Of a DNA stretch of 64,000 bases, positions 34,475 through 43,585 are shown piece after piece. The notes beneath the pieces are model-generated. The model was not told the DNA's origin. It ran no database searches and was given only the letters and a program-made list of their open reading frames with translations. The position numbers were made by a program, and so were the translations under genes. The DNA lies in contig NZ_LBHV01000002.1 in the NCBI RefSeq assembly GCF_001005825.1, forward strand, positions 496,001 through 560,000, in the 5' to 3' direction. The DNA comes from Rhizobium sp. LC145 (GTDB lineage Bacteria; Pseudomonadota; Alphaproteobacteria; Rhizobiales; Rhizobiaceae). The stretch's first letter is position 1; each line of letters begins with the position of its first letter.

Positions 34475-36598
34475 TCACCAAGTCTGGCGCAGCGTCGCGT
34501 AAATCGCGCGACCGGGATTATAGTAGATCCCGCCGCTATCCTGACTGGCGACATGCTTCTCGTTGAACAGGTTGCTGACGTTCAATTGGAACGTCGTGTT
34601 CTCCTGAATCTTGTAGGTGAAGGCAGCATCGAAAACGACGGCGCTGTCCGAAGATGTCGTGTTGCCGATGTTCATATAATAGGAATCCGTGTAACGAGCC
34701 CCGATCCCGAAGGTCATGTCCCCGCGCATGCCGTTGCCTGGCAGCGTATAGGTGCCCCATACCGAAGCCAACTGCTTGGGAACGCGCATGAGACGGTTGC
34801 CATCGTTTGCTCCGCCCGGCTCTTCGATCTTGGAATCGATATAGCTATAGGCTGCGATCAGGCTGATATTGTCCGACAGCTCGGCCTTGGCCTCAAGCTC
34901 GATGCCGCGATGCCGGACTTTTTCGACCGATGTCGGCAGATACGAGACGCTGTCATAGACGGTAATGTTCCCCTTCGTCAGGTCGTAGACGGAAGCGGTG
35001 AACAAAGCAGGGAATGCATCCGGCCGATACTTAATGCCGGCTTCATACTGCTTGCCGGTCGTGGGATCGCTCCCGATACCAGGAGGTGCCGCGGATTCGG
35101 CATAGCTTGCATAGGCCGCCAGTTCCTCGGTGATCTTGTAGCTCAAACCGAACCGCTTGGTGAACTCGCTGTGGTCATTCGCCTGCGTGGCGCCCGAGAA
35201 CAGGTCCGTTTCGCTCAGATCAAGCCAGTCATTGCGCAGGCCGACGCTTGCGGTCAGCCTGTCGGAGAAGGTCAGATCCTGCTGCAGATAGATTGCCTTG
35301 GTCTTCTGGTCGTTTCTCGTTCCGGAATTAGGCGCCGTCGAGATGGGGCCTCCCGAATAAATCGGGTTCTCCCAGTTGATGGCAGGAGCGCCAGGAATAT
35401 AAAGGCCGTAATTTTGCGAATTGAAATTGTTGTATTCGATACCGGCAAGCGTGCGGCTGTCGACATTGTCGATGCTCGTTTCGTAAATCAGATTCGCATC
35501 GATGATGAACTGCTCGGTCGACTTGTCGCTGCCGAAATAATAACGGTCGGCCAGGTTAGAACCATCGGTCCGCGTCGTGGAGAGATAGGCGCCGCCGAAC
35601 GCATCGCGTGACCTGCTGTAGCGGGCGTTGGAACCGAAGCTCAACCCATTGCCGAAATCATGGTCGAACATGAGGCTGTACGAATTGCGGTTTGTTGTTC
35701 TGAAATAATAGTCCGGCTCTCCGAAGAAGCGATCCCTGTCAAAGTCCGTGCCGAGCGGGTGGCCACCGCTGCCGGGAACGCCATCCTTGTTCAGATGATC
35801 GAAGACGAATGAAAGGCTGGTCACATCGGTGGGGCGCCATGTCAGGCCGCCCATGATGAACTTCTCGTCATCCCGCGAATAGTCGTATTCGGCGTCCGCG
35901 CCCTGAAGCTTGCCGGTCAGGCGATAGGACAGGGTGTCGTCTGCGGTGATGTTGTCACCGAAATCCAGGCCGACTTCCTTGTGATTGAAGGAGCCGCCGG
36001 TGACGTAGGCTTCGCCGAAGCGTTCGCTCTTTGGCAGCTTTGTAACATAGTTCACCGAGCCGCCGGGTTCGGACGCCCCGAAGCCTGCGGAACTGGTGCC
36101 CTTCAGCACCTCGATGCGCTCATAGGCGTAAGGCTCTTCGCGAACTCCACCGAAAGTCCTGCCGATGGCCAGGCCGTCGCGATATGTGTAAGGGGTGAAG
36201 CCGCGGATGTCGAAATAGTCATAACGATCATCCGAACCGTAGAAGTCGGTCACCACGCCGGCGGTATATTGCACGACCTGCTCGATGCTGGTGGCGCCAC
36301 GCTCCTCGATTTCCTTGGAAGTGATGACCGAGACGGATGCAGGCGTTTCAAGGATGTCCGTGGGCATTTTGCCGGCGCCTGTGCTGCGCGTCGCGACAAT
36401 CGAATTCGCATCGTCGTCGCGAGCGGCACCTTCAACGGTAATCGTCTCGAGGACGGTGCCGGCACCCGTATCTTCGGCCTCCTGAGCCCGCAAGGAAACC
36501 GGCGCGAAGGCGACGAGCGCCGTGCAGCCGAGAAGTACCGCTCTCCGGCAACCCGCCAGTGTCTGCCTGTTCTTGCCGCCTGCTTTTTCGATGTCCAT
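34475..36598 (-). CDS. TonB-dependent siderophore receptor (FhuA/FoxA-like)
   Basis: Outer-membrane receptor of 707 residues. Signal peptide ends near SLRAQ-EAED; a plug domain follows with TGAGKMPTDILETPASVSVI and YDYFDIRGFTPYTYRDGLAI, the ferrichrome/ferrioxamine-type plug signature, then a 22-strand barrel ending NPGRAIYATLRQTW (terminal aromatic). RLSLGLRN-like strands include SDRLTASVGLRNDWLDLSET. Energised by TonB-ExbBD encoded elsewhere. Partner of the binding protein and FecCDE-type importer transcribed divergently. Confidence 0.93.
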   Translation of the reverse strand: MDIEKAGGKNRQTLAGCRRAVLLGCTALVAFAPVSLRAQEAEDTGAGTVLETITVEGAARDDDANSIVATRSTGAGKMPTDILETPASVSVITSKEIEERGATSIEQVVQYTAGVVTDFYGSDDRYDYFDIRGFTPYTYRDGLAIGRTFGGVREEPYAYERIEVLKGTSSAGFGASEPGGSVNYVTKLPKSERFGEAYVTGGSFNHKEVGLDFGDNITADDTLSYRLTGKLQGADAEYDYSRDDEKFIMGGLTWRPTDVTSLSFVFDHLNKDGVPGSGGHPLGTDFDRDRFFGEPDYYFRTTNRNSYSLMFDHDFGNGLSFGSNARYSRSRDAFGGAYLSTTRTDGSNLADRYYFGSDKSTEQFIIDANLIYETSIDNVDSRTLAGIEYNNFNSQNYGLYIPGAPAINWENPIYSGGPISTAPNSGTRNDQKTKAIYLQQDLTFSDRLTASVGLRNDWLDLSETDLFSGATQANDHSEFTKRFGLSYKITEELAAYASYAESAAPPGIGSDPTTGKQYEAGIKYRPDAFPALFTASVYDLTKGNITVYDSVSYLPTSVEKVRHRGIELEAKAELSDNISLIAAYSYIDSKIEEPGGANDGNRLMRVPKQLASVWGTYTLPGNGMRGDMTFGIGARYTDSYYMNIGNTTSSDSAVVFDAAFTYKIQENTTFQLNVSNLFNEKHVASQDSGGIYYNPGRAIYATLRQTW

Positions 36599-36929
36599 AG
36601 ATCAATTCCAAACTGATGTTGCTGTCGCAGGCACTCGGCAATGATGAGCACCGGCATTGTCTAAAGGCTTGCCGGGAAGCATCACCGCGCGCATCTGCGG
36701 GCCCGATACGTCCGAGATCTCCCTTGGACTGCCGGTCCCGTCAGATGGATTTCATGCCCCTCGCCTCTCCACTAACTTGAGACGATTTGTCCAGTATTGT
36801 AGATTTCCCCGTTTTTGTACAAATCTACGGAAACTTCGCCGCGCTTTAGGTGATGCGCGGGCATCGGAGTTGACGTTGCATGATAAACCTGAAACGGAAA
36901 GTCCACTTCAAACCATGGAGGGCTTGCCG
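36599..36929. promoter_or_regulatory. Divergent promoter region of receptor and importer with inverted repeat
   Basis: 331 bases without a gene. Contains the perfect repeat GTAGATTT (36799-36806) / AAATCTAC (36821-36828), 14-base spacer, within an AT-rich tract, a plausible binding site for the AraC regulator or an iron regulator. No classical RirA or Irr box could be identified by eye. Confidence 0.4.
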
Positions 36930-37928
36930 ATGCTGCGGTTCTTTCGTTCTCCCGTGCCATTGGCCGCGATATGCCTCATAATTGCGGGCTTCGGCGGGGC
37001 ATGGGCAGATGAAACCACCTCTTACCCCATCACCATCAAGCATGCGCTCGGTACGACGACCATCACCAAGAAGCCTCAACGGGTAGCGACCGTCGCCTGG
37101 GCGAACCACGAAGTGCCACTGGCGCTCGGTATCGTTCCCGTCGGAATCGCCGCAGCCAACTTCGGCGACGATGATGGCGACGGGTTTCTGCCATGGGTTG
37201 CGGAAAAGCTTGCAGAACTCGGGGCCGGAAAGCCGGTGCTTTTCGATGAAGGCGACGGCATCGATTTCGAGGCGGTCGCCGCGACCCGGCCCGATGTGAT
37301 CCTGGCCTCCTATTCCGGGTTGAGCCAATCGGATTACGACACGCTCAGCCAGATCGCTCCGGTCGTCGCCTATCCCTCATCCGCCTGGGGGACCGACTGG
37401 CGCGAGATGATCCGTTTCAACAGTGCCGGGCTCGGCATGGCGGCCGAGGGCGATGCGTTGATCAAGCGGATCGAGGGTGAAATCGCCGAAGCTGTCGGCA
37501 GGCACCCCGAACTCAAGGGCAAGTCGGCGATGTTCATCACTCATCTGGACACTTCCAACCTTAGCATCGTCAATTTCTACACGACCAACGACACGCGGGT
37601 AAAATTCTTTCAGGATCTGGGACTTGGCTCGCCGCAGAGCGTGATCGAAGCATCGAAGCCGGGACAATATTCGGGCGCGATCAGCGCCGAACGGATCGAT
37701 GCCTTCGACGATGTGGACATAGTCGTGACCTATGGAGGCCAGGATTTGCGCGCCGCGCTGGCCACCGATCCTCTGATGTCGCGGATGCCTGCCGTCAAGC
37801 ATGACGCGGTGGTCATGCTCGGCCGCGATCCGCTGGGTACGGCGGCCAATCCGACGCCACTGTCGATTCCATGGGTTTTGAACGGTTACGTGGATCTACT
37901 GGCCAAAGCTGCCGCAAGAAACGAATGA
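36930..37928 (+). CDS. Iron-siderophore ABC transporter substrate-binding protein (FecB/FhuD-like)
   Basis: Periplasmic protein of 332 residues. Signal peptide MLRFFRSPVPLAAICLIIAG cleaved near AWA-DETT. The body has ITIKHALGTTTITKKPQRVA, the conserved VATVAWANHEVPLALGIVPVGI, and LIASYSGLS-like ARTRPDVILASYSGLSQSDY. Start ATG 36930 has GGAGGG at 7 bases. The end overlaps the first permease by ATGATG. Ligand is probably a ferric hydroxamate or similar siderophore. Confidence 0.9.
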   Translation: MLRFFRSPVPLAAICLIIAGFGGAWADETTSYPITIKHALGTTTITKKPQRVATVAWANHEVPLALGIVPVGIAAANFGDDDGDGFLPWVAEKLAELGAGKPVLFDEGDGIDFEAVAATRPDVILASYSGLSQSDYDTLSQIAPVVAYPSSAWGTDWREMIRFNSAGLGMAAEGDALIKRIEGEIAEAVGRHPELKGKSAMFITHLDTSNLSIVNFYTTNDTRVKFFQDLGLGSPQSVIEASKPGQYSGAISAERIDAFDDVDIVVTYGGQDLRAALATDPLMSRMPAVKHDAVVMLGRDPLGTAANPTPLSIPWVLNGYVDLLAKAAARNE

Positions 37929-38962
37929 TGGTGCGCACCATACCCTCGGCACGGGCCCCTTCCTATCGGGCAAGCGGGCTCAGGCTGCTGTGGCTGCTTG
38001 CGGTGGTCGCGAGTGTCGGCGTCCTGCTCGCTCTGTCGGTCGCAGTCGGCACGCGCTCCGTCGGATGGGGCGACATCATGACTGCGCTCGAAGGCAAGGT
38101 CGACAGCATCGATCAAGCGGCGGTGGCCGCGCGCATCCCGCGAACCCTGCTTGCAGGGCTGGCCGGCGCGGCGCTCGGGCTTGCGGGAGCGATCATGCAG
38201 GGGGTGACCCGCAATCCGCTCGCCGATCCCGGGATCTTGGGCGTCAATCTCGGCGCCTCGCTGGCCGTCGTTATCGGGGTCGTCTGGTTCAATATCGCCT
38301 CGGCCAACGCCTATATCTGGACGGCGGTGCTGGGAGCCGGTGTCTCGGCCATCTTCGTCTATACCATCGGCTCGCTCGGCCGCGGCGGCGCGACGCCGCT
38401 GAAACTGGCGCTGGCCGGAGTGGCGACGTCTGTCGCCTTCTCGTCACTTGTCCTTGCCGTCGTTTTGCCTCGCGCCGATATCGCGGGCGGCATCCGCTCC
38501 TGGCAGATCGGTGGGGTCGGAGGGGCGACCTTCAATGCCGTCTCGCATGTATCACCTTTCCTCGCGGCGGGCTTCCTGCTTGCGTTGATGTCGGCGCAAA
38601 AGCTGAACACGCTTGCACTGGGCGACGAACTCGCAGCCGGGTTAGGGGAGCGTGTCGAGTTGGCGCGCGCAATGGCAGCACTCAGTGCGATCCTTCTATG
38701 CGGCGCGACCACCGCGGTTTGCGGGCCGATCGGTTTCGTCGGGCTGATCGTGCCGCATCTCTGCCGCCTGCTTGTCGGGGTCGATCATCGCTGGCTATTG
38801 CCGTTCTCCGCATTGGCCGGCGCTTGCCTGCTGCTCGCCTCCGATATCGTCGGCCGCATCATCGCCCGTCCGAACGAACTTGAGGTTGGCATAGTCACCG
38901 CCTTTGTCGGCGCACCGTTCTTCATCTGGATCGTCAGACGCCAGCGGGTTCGTGACCTTTGA
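37925..38962 (+). CDS. FecCD-family siderophore ABC permease (first)
   Basis: Inner-membrane permease of about 345 residues with about ten spans. Family motifs: RIPRTLLAGLAGAALGLAGA, MQGVTRNPLADPGILGVNLG and GPIGFVGLIVPHLCRLLVG. ATG 37925 overlaps the stop of the binding protein. Pairs with the second permease immediately downstream (TGATG overlap). Confidence 0.93.
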   Translation: MMVRTIPSARAPSYRASGLRLLWLLAVVASVGVLLALSVAVGTRSVGWGDIMTALEGKVDSIDQAAVAARIPRTLLAGLAGAALGLAGAIMQGVTRNPLADPGILGVNLGASLAVVIGVVWFNIASANAYIWTAVLGAGVSAIFVYTIGSLGRGGATPLKLALAGVATSVAFSSLVLAVVLPRADIAGGIRSWQIGGVGGATFNAVSHVSPFLAAGFLLALMSAQKLNTLALGDELAAGLGERVELARAMAALSAILLCGATTAVCGPIGFVGLIVPHLCRLLVGVDHRWLLPFSALAGACLLLASDIVGRIIARPNELEVGIVTAFVGAPFFIWIVRRQRVRDL

Positions 38963-39999
38963 TGATACAGTCTCTACCCGTCGATATCGTCATCCATGGC
39001 CGCCGCAGCCGCGCGCATAGGCGCCGTCTGGTGATCGCGCTTCTGCTGATCCTGCTTGCAGCAATCTTCGCGCTGACGCTGGTGATCGGCCAGAACTATA
39101 CGCCGCCCGGCGACGTCATGCGTGTGCTGCTGGGTGAGGACGTACCGGGCGCCGCCTTCACCGTCCGGCAACTACGCCTACCCCGCGCGGTCCTGTCGCT
39201 GTTGGCAGGGCTCAGTTTCGGGCTCGGGGGAGCTGCATTCCAGATCATGCTGCGCAACCCGCTTGCCAGCCCGGATATCATCGGCATCAATCTCGGCGCC
39301 AGCGCAGCGGCGGTCTTTGCCATCGTTGTGCTGTCGTTGAACGGCTCCGCTGTGTCCGTCTTCGCCGTAATCGCGGGATTGAGCGTAGCGCTCCTGATTT
39401 ATGCGCTCTCCTTCCGCAATGGCGTCGCAGGCACCCGGCTGATCCTTGTTGGGATTGGTGTGGCTGCCATCTTGGAAAGCTTCATCTCCTACACCCTTTC
39501 CCAGGCCCCCGCCTGGAACCTGCAGGAGGCGATGCGCTGGCTGACCGGCAGCGTCAACGGCGCGCGGCTCGATCAGGCTGTCCCGGTATTGTTGTCGCTT
39601 GCGGTCTTTGGCGGGCTTTTGTTAAGCCGCGCCCGCGATCTCGACACTTTGAAACTCGGGGACGATACCGCCGCAGCGCTGGGCACCAACGTCGCCCTCA
39701 CCCGTATTGTCGTGATGGTCACTGCGGTCGGCATGATCGCGGTCGCGACGGCCGTGACCGGCCCGATCTCCTTCGTGGCTTTCCTTTCCGGATCGATCGC
39801 CGCCCGCATCATCGGCGGAAACGGATCTTTGCTGATCCCCTCTGCTTTGGTCGGGGCCCTGCTGGTGCTGCTCGGAGATTATGTCGGCCAGTTCCTGCTG
39901 CCCAGCCGCTACCCCGTGGGCGTCGTCACCGGCGCATTGGGAGCGCCTTACCTGATCTACCTCATCATTCGCGTCAACCGAAGCGGAGGTTCCCTATGA
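38962..39999 (+). CDS. FecCD-family siderophore ABC permease (second)
   Basis: Second permease, about 345 residues, with RQLRLPRAVLSLLAGLSFGL, FQIMLRNPLASPDIIGINLG and TGPISFVAFLSGSIAARIIG. The start overlaps the stop of the first permease and the end overlaps the ATPase start (ATGA), so the four importer genes form one coupled unit. Confidence 0.93.
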   Translation: MIQSLPVDIVIHGRRSRAHRRRLVIALLLILLAAIFALTLVIGQNYTPPGDVMRVLLGEDVPGAAFTVRQLRLPRAVLSLLAGLSFGLGGAAFQIMLRNPLASPDIIGINLGASAAAVFAIVVLSLNGSAVSVFAVIAGLSVALLIYALSFRNGVAGTRLILVGIGVAAILESFISYTLSQAPAWNLQEAMRWLTGSVNGARLDQAVPVLLSLAVFGGLLLSRARDLDTLKLGDDTAAALGTNVALTRIVVMVTAVGMIAVATAVTGPISFVAFLSGSIAARIIGGNGSLLIPSALVGALLVLLGDYVGQFLLPSRYPVGVVTGALGAPYLIYLIIRVNRSGGSL

Positions 40000-40799
40000 C
40001 CGCCCATACCCTGACCGCCAGCCAGCTTTCGGCCGGATATGGCGACACGGTTATCCTCGAGGGGCTGGACCTGGAGGTGCCGCCCGGCCGGATCACCACC
40101 ATCGTCGGCGCCAATGCCTGCGGCAAATCCACCCTTTTACGGGCAATGTCACGGCTCTTGTCGCCGCGCCAGGGCCATGTCCTGCTGGACGGCAAGTCGA
40201 TCCATCGCATGCCGCCGCGGCAGTTGGCGCGCACGCTGGGTCTGTTGCCCCAGTCCCCTATCGCGCCCGAGGGAATCATTGTCGCCGATCTCGTCAGCCG
40301 CGGGCGTCACCCTCATCACGGCGTGCTGTCCCGCTGGACCCGCGGCGATGACGAAGCCGTGGCGGCCGCCCTGGAGGCAACCAAGACCGCGGCATTGGCC
40401 AGCCGCCCCGTGGATGAACTATCCGGCGGCCAGCGCCAGCGTGTCTGGATCGCCATGGCGCTTGCTCAGCGGACCGATCTTCTGCTGCTGGACGAGCCGA
40501 CGACATTCCTCGACATCAGCCATCAGATCGAGGTGCTTGATCTGCTCACCGACCTCAATCAGACGCGTGGGACCACGATCGTGATGGTTCTGCATGACCT
40601 GAACCTTGCCGCGCGTTACGCCGATTACCTCGTCGCGATGGCGGGAGGGCGGCTGCATGTTTGCGGCAAGCCGGAAGACGTGCTGACGGAAGAGAACGTG
40701 CGCCATGTCTTCGGCCTCGAAAGCCGCATCATCGCCGACCCTCTCTCCGGCCGACCTATCATGCTGCCAATCGGCCGCCATCGGATGACGGCGACGTAA
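39996..40799 (+). CDS. Siderophore ABC transporter ATP-binding protein (FecE-like)
   Basis: 267 residues. Walker A VGANACGKSTLLRAMS, LLPQSPIAPEGI Q-loop, VSRGRHPHHGVLSRWTR, signature LSGGQRQRVWIAMALAQ, Walker B LLLLDEPTTFLDISHQ and switch MVLHDLNLAARYAD. The HPHxxxxxRW pattern is typical for FepC/FecE-type siderophore ATPases. Closes the importer operon. Confidence 0.94.
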   Translation: MTAHTLTASQLSAGYGDTVILEGLDLEVPPGRITTIVGANACGKSTLLRAMSRLLSPRQGHVLLDGKSIHRMPPRQLARTLGLLPQSPIAPEGIIVADLVSRGRHPHHGVLSRWTRGDDEAVAAALEATKTAALASRPVDELSGGQRQRVWIAMALAQRTDLLLLDEPTTFLDISHQIEVLDLLTDLNQTRGTTIVMVLHDLNLAARYADYLVAMAGGRLHVCGKPEDVLTEENVRHVFGLESRIIADPLSGRPIMLPIGRHRMTAT

Positions 40800-40871
40800 G
40801 GAGCGCTTGAGCGCGAGAGTATTTCCGAAGATAAGAAGGGGCAGTTTCCAAGAAACAGAAGGCAGCCGCCC

Positions 40872-42257
40872 GTGCACCTGCGTCATCAGATCGTTGCCCT
40901 GGCCATCGTTCCGCTGATAATCGCTATCCTGACGATCACCGCCTTCATCACATGGCAGTCCGCGACACTCGTCCAGACGAGCATAGACACGTTCGAGCGG
41001 AACATGCTGAAGGCCAAGGAGACCGAGCTTCTGAACCTGACGAATCTCGCACTTTCCGCGATCGCCGAGGTATATCAGTCGGCTGGGGAAAACGACGATG
41101 CGGCCAAAGAGGAAGTCCAGCGCATCCTGACTTCCCTTGATTATGGCCAGGACGGTTATTTCTTCGTCTACGACTATAACGGCAACAATGTCGTGCATCC
41201 CCGCCAGACGTTCCGACCCGGACACAATTGGCTGAATCTCGTGGATCCTGACGGCGACAGGGTAATCGCCAACCTCATCGAAAAGGCCGAAGCCGGCGGT
41301 GGGCTCCACCAGTACAAGTGGGAAAAGCCCTCGACCGGCGAGATGGCGGACAAGCTTTCATTCGCCGTAGGCCTGGACAAATGGCGGTGGATGATCGGCA
41401 CCGGGGTCTATCTTGACGACGTCTTCGCGCAGACAGCGGCGGCGAAGGCCGACCTGCGCGACAACATCCGCCGAACATTCTTGATCGTGATGCTGATCGC
41501 CGTTCCTTCGGTGCTGATCGTCTTTGCCACGGGCCTGTGGATCACCCTTCACGAGCGCCGGATGGCCGACGGCAAGCTGAAACAGTTGACGCAACGCATC
41601 GTTGACGCCCAGGAAGAGGAACGGATGCGGCTCGCAAGGGAGCTTCACGACGGAATTTCCCAAAACCTCATCGGTGTCCGTTACGTGCTCGACCTTGCCA
41701 GCAGGAAGGTCAGCGCCAAGGGCGAGGAAGCTGGCATGGCGATCGACCGGGGCATCGAGGCCCTGAACGGGGCAATCAAGGAAGTGCGTAATCTTTCCCA
41801 TCAGCTCAGACCGCGCATGCTGGACGACCTGGGACTGACCGCCGCGCTCACCTCGCTCGGAGAGCAGTTCACGGAACGGACAGGTATAGAAACGAGGATC
41901 GAATCCACCTCGAGGGAAGTGCTGAATCCGGAAGCGAACACGGCGCTTTATCGTATCGCCCAGGAGGCGCTGACGAATGTCGAGCGTCACTCCGGTGCGA
42001 CGAAGGTGGAAATCAGCATCTGGAGCACGAAAGGGCGTGTGAGGATGACGATCTCGGACGACGGAATAGGCTTCGACGAGTCTTCCAGACGAAACGGTTC
42101 GAGATCGGGCGGGCTTGGGCTTAGAAACATGCAGGAGCGTCTTGCCCATTTCGGCGGCGTGCTGCTGGCGAAATCGACCGGCGAAGGCACCGTCCTGACC
42201 GCGATGCTTCCAAAATCAGCCAATCTCGGCAAAATCATCTCCCGCGAGGCCGCATGA
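40872..42257 (+). CDS. Cache-domain sensor histidine kinase (HisKA_3 type)
   Basis: 461 residues. N-terminal membrane span (residues 5-27), periplasmic Cache_2 sensor (DGYFFVYDYNGNNVVHPRQ, GLDKWRWMIGTGVYLDDVF), second span around residues 200-222, dimerisation/phosphoacceptor block RLARELHDGISQNLIGVRYV with the His, and HATPase_c with LYRIAQEALTNVERHSGATK and GIGFD..GGLGLRNMQERL. Start is GTG 40872 with GAAGG 9 bases upstream. Overlaps the response-regulator start (ATGA). sCache sensors of this kind detect small organic acids, which matches the TRAP transporter next door. Confidence 0.9.
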   Translation: MHLRHQIVALAIVPLIIAILTITAFITWQSATLVQTSIDTFERNMLKAKETELLNLTNLALSAIAEVYQSAGENDDAAKEEVQRILTSLDYGQDGYFFVYDYNGNNVVHPRQTFRPGHNWLNLVDPDGDRVIANLIEKAEAGGGLHQYKWEKPSTGEMADKLSFAVGLDKWRWMIGTGVYLDDVFAQTAAAKADLRDNIRRTFLIVMLIAVPSVLIVFATGLWITLHERRMADGKLKQLTQRIVDAQEEERMRLARELHDGISQNLIGVRYVLDLASRKVSAKGEEAGMAIDRGIEALNGAIKEVRNLSHQLRPRMLDDLGLTAALTSLGEQFTERTGIETRIESTSREVLNPEANTALYRIAQEALTNVERHSGATKVEISIWSTKGRVRMTISDDGIGFDESSRRNGSRSGGLGLRNMQERLAHFGGVLLAKSTGEGTVLTAMLPKSANLGKIISREAA

Positions 42258-42901
42258 GCGAGCGCGAAAAGATTAAGGTCCTCCTCATAGACAACCACCC
42301 GCTCGTGCTCGAGGGTCTGAAGGCCGTGCTGGAGACCTTCGCGCATATCATGGTTGTCGGCACGGCGCATCTCGCCAGGCAGGGATTGGAGCTGGCGGCG
42401 CGCACGCGCCCCACCGTCGTGCTGATGGATATCAATATGCCGCAACTGAACGGAATAGACGCGATCGAGCTGTTCAAGCGCGAAGTTCCCGATGCGAAGA
42501 TCCTCATGCTCTCGATGCATGACAGCCGGGAATACATCTCGGCATCCGTCCTCCAGGGCGCTGCGGGCTATGTCCTCAAGGACGTACCGAACGAAGAGAT
42601 CGTCGCTGCGATCGAGACTGTCGCAGGGGGAGGCACCTATTTCTCCTCCGGTGTTCCGGAGGCCCTCCTTCAGCGGCGGGAATCCGAGGACGCGGCGATC
42701 CTTCCCCTCACCTCGCGCGAGCGGGAAATCCTGATCCTCCTTGCCGCGGGGCAAAGCAACAAGGAGATCGCGACGGTCTTGGCGATTTCGGCGTTTACGG
42801 TCGAGACCCATCGCAAGAGCATCAAGAAGAAACTGGGTATTTCGACAACGGCAGGACTGACGCGTTTCGCGCTGGAGCGAGGCCTGATCGCCGAAGCGTG
42901 A
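42254..42901 (+). CDS. NarL/FixJ-family response regulator
   Basis: 215 residues: receiver domain with VLLIDNHPLVLEGLKAVLET (Asp pair replaced by DN), phosphoacceptor Asp in VVLMDINMPQLNGID, Ser/Lys switch LMLSMHDSREYI and GYVLKDVPNEEIVAAI; C-terminal LuxR-type HTH LTSREREILILLAAGQSNKE followed by IATVLAISAFTVETHRKSIK. Coupled to the kinase gene by an ATGA overlap. A TACCCA-GAAG-TGGGTA palindrome just behind it, upstream of dctQ, is its probable binding site. Confidence 0.92.
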   Translation: MSEREKIKVLLIDNHPLVLEGLKAVLETFAHIMVVGTAHLARQGLELAARTRPTVVLMDINMPQLNGIDAIELFKREVPDAKILMLSMHDSREYISASVLQGAAGYVLKDVPNEEIVAAIETVAGGGTYFSSGVPEALLQRRESEDAAILPLTSREREILILLAAGQSNKEIATVLAISAFTVETHRKSIKKKLGISTTAGLTRFALERGLIAEA

Positions 42902-42907
42902 TCGGCA

Positions 42908-42923
42908 TACCCAGAAGTGGGTA
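42908..42923. promoter_or_regulatory. Palindromic operator candidate of the TRAP transporter operon
   Basis: TACCCA (42908-42913), GAAG, TGGGTA (42918-42923), 6 bases after the regulator stop and about 100 bases before dctQ. Size and position suit a NarL/LuxR-type dimer site. A TATATTGTGAGG stretch follows and may hold the -10 region. Confidence 0.5.
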
Positions 42924-43023
42924 GCCGCATTCCTTTTGCCTTCGCAGCTATATTGTGAGGCAAGTCCGCAGCACGTAGGTCCAATCCGACGGTCGTCCAA
43001 GCGGCCATCGGGGAGGATATTTC

Positions 43024-43572
43024 ATGACAGGGCTGTTATCGCTCTCGCGCGCGATCGACGCGATCAATACGTTTTTTGGCAAGGCCGTATCCTGGCTGCT
43101 GCTGCTGGCCATTATCATCAGCGCGGTAAACGCCACCACACGCAAGCTTTTCAATCTCAGCTCCAACGCCTGGCTCGAAGCGCAGTGGTACCTCTTCTCC
43201 GCCGCCTTCCTGGTTGCCGCCGCCTATACGCTTCTGTCCAGCGAGCATGTGAGAGTGGATCTCGTTTACGGCAATCTGCCACGCAAGGCACAGCTTTGGG
43301 TTGAAATTCTCGGTACGATCTTCTTCCTCTTCCCGTTTTGTCTGGTCACCATCTACCTATCCTGGCCGACGGTGATCGAGAAATTTTCGACCGGTGAAGT
43401 TTCGAACAATACAGGGGGCCTTATCCTCTGGCCGGTCTGGGCGATGATTCCGCTCGGGTTCGGTCTTCTCGCCTTGCAGGGCCTTTCCGAACTCATCAAG
43501 CGCATCGCGATCCTGCGGGGCGATCTGCCGGACTCGGTGGCGCTCGCCGATGCCGAAGCCAAGGCCCTTTGA
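43024..43572 (+). CDS. dctQ: TRAP transporter small membrane subunit (DctQ)
   Basis: 182 residues with four spans; family features SWLLLLAIIISAVNATTRKL, NAWLEAQWYLFSAAFLVAAA and the EHVRVDLVYGNLPRKAQLWV segment. GGGGAGG lies 7 bases before ATG 43024. Interacts with the large DctM subunit. The sequence type belongs to the larger-DctQ group used for 2-oxo acids, mannitol/chloroaromatic-annotated systems. Confidence 0.9.
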   Translation: MTGLLSLSRAIDAINTFFGKAVSWLLLLAIIISAVNATTRKLFNLSSNAWLEAQWYLFSAAFLVAAAYTLLSSEHVRVDLVYGNLPRKAQLWVEILGTIFFLFPFCLVTIYLSWPTVIEKFSTGEVSNNTGGLILWPVWAMIPLGFGLLALQGLSELIKRIAILRGDLPDSVALADAEAKAL

Positions 43573-43585
43573 GGGAATTCCATAG

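Noticed and set aside
34553..35611. 352-aa open frame antisense to the TonB receptor
   Set aside because: The receptor on the other strand has full-length family homology; this frame has none.
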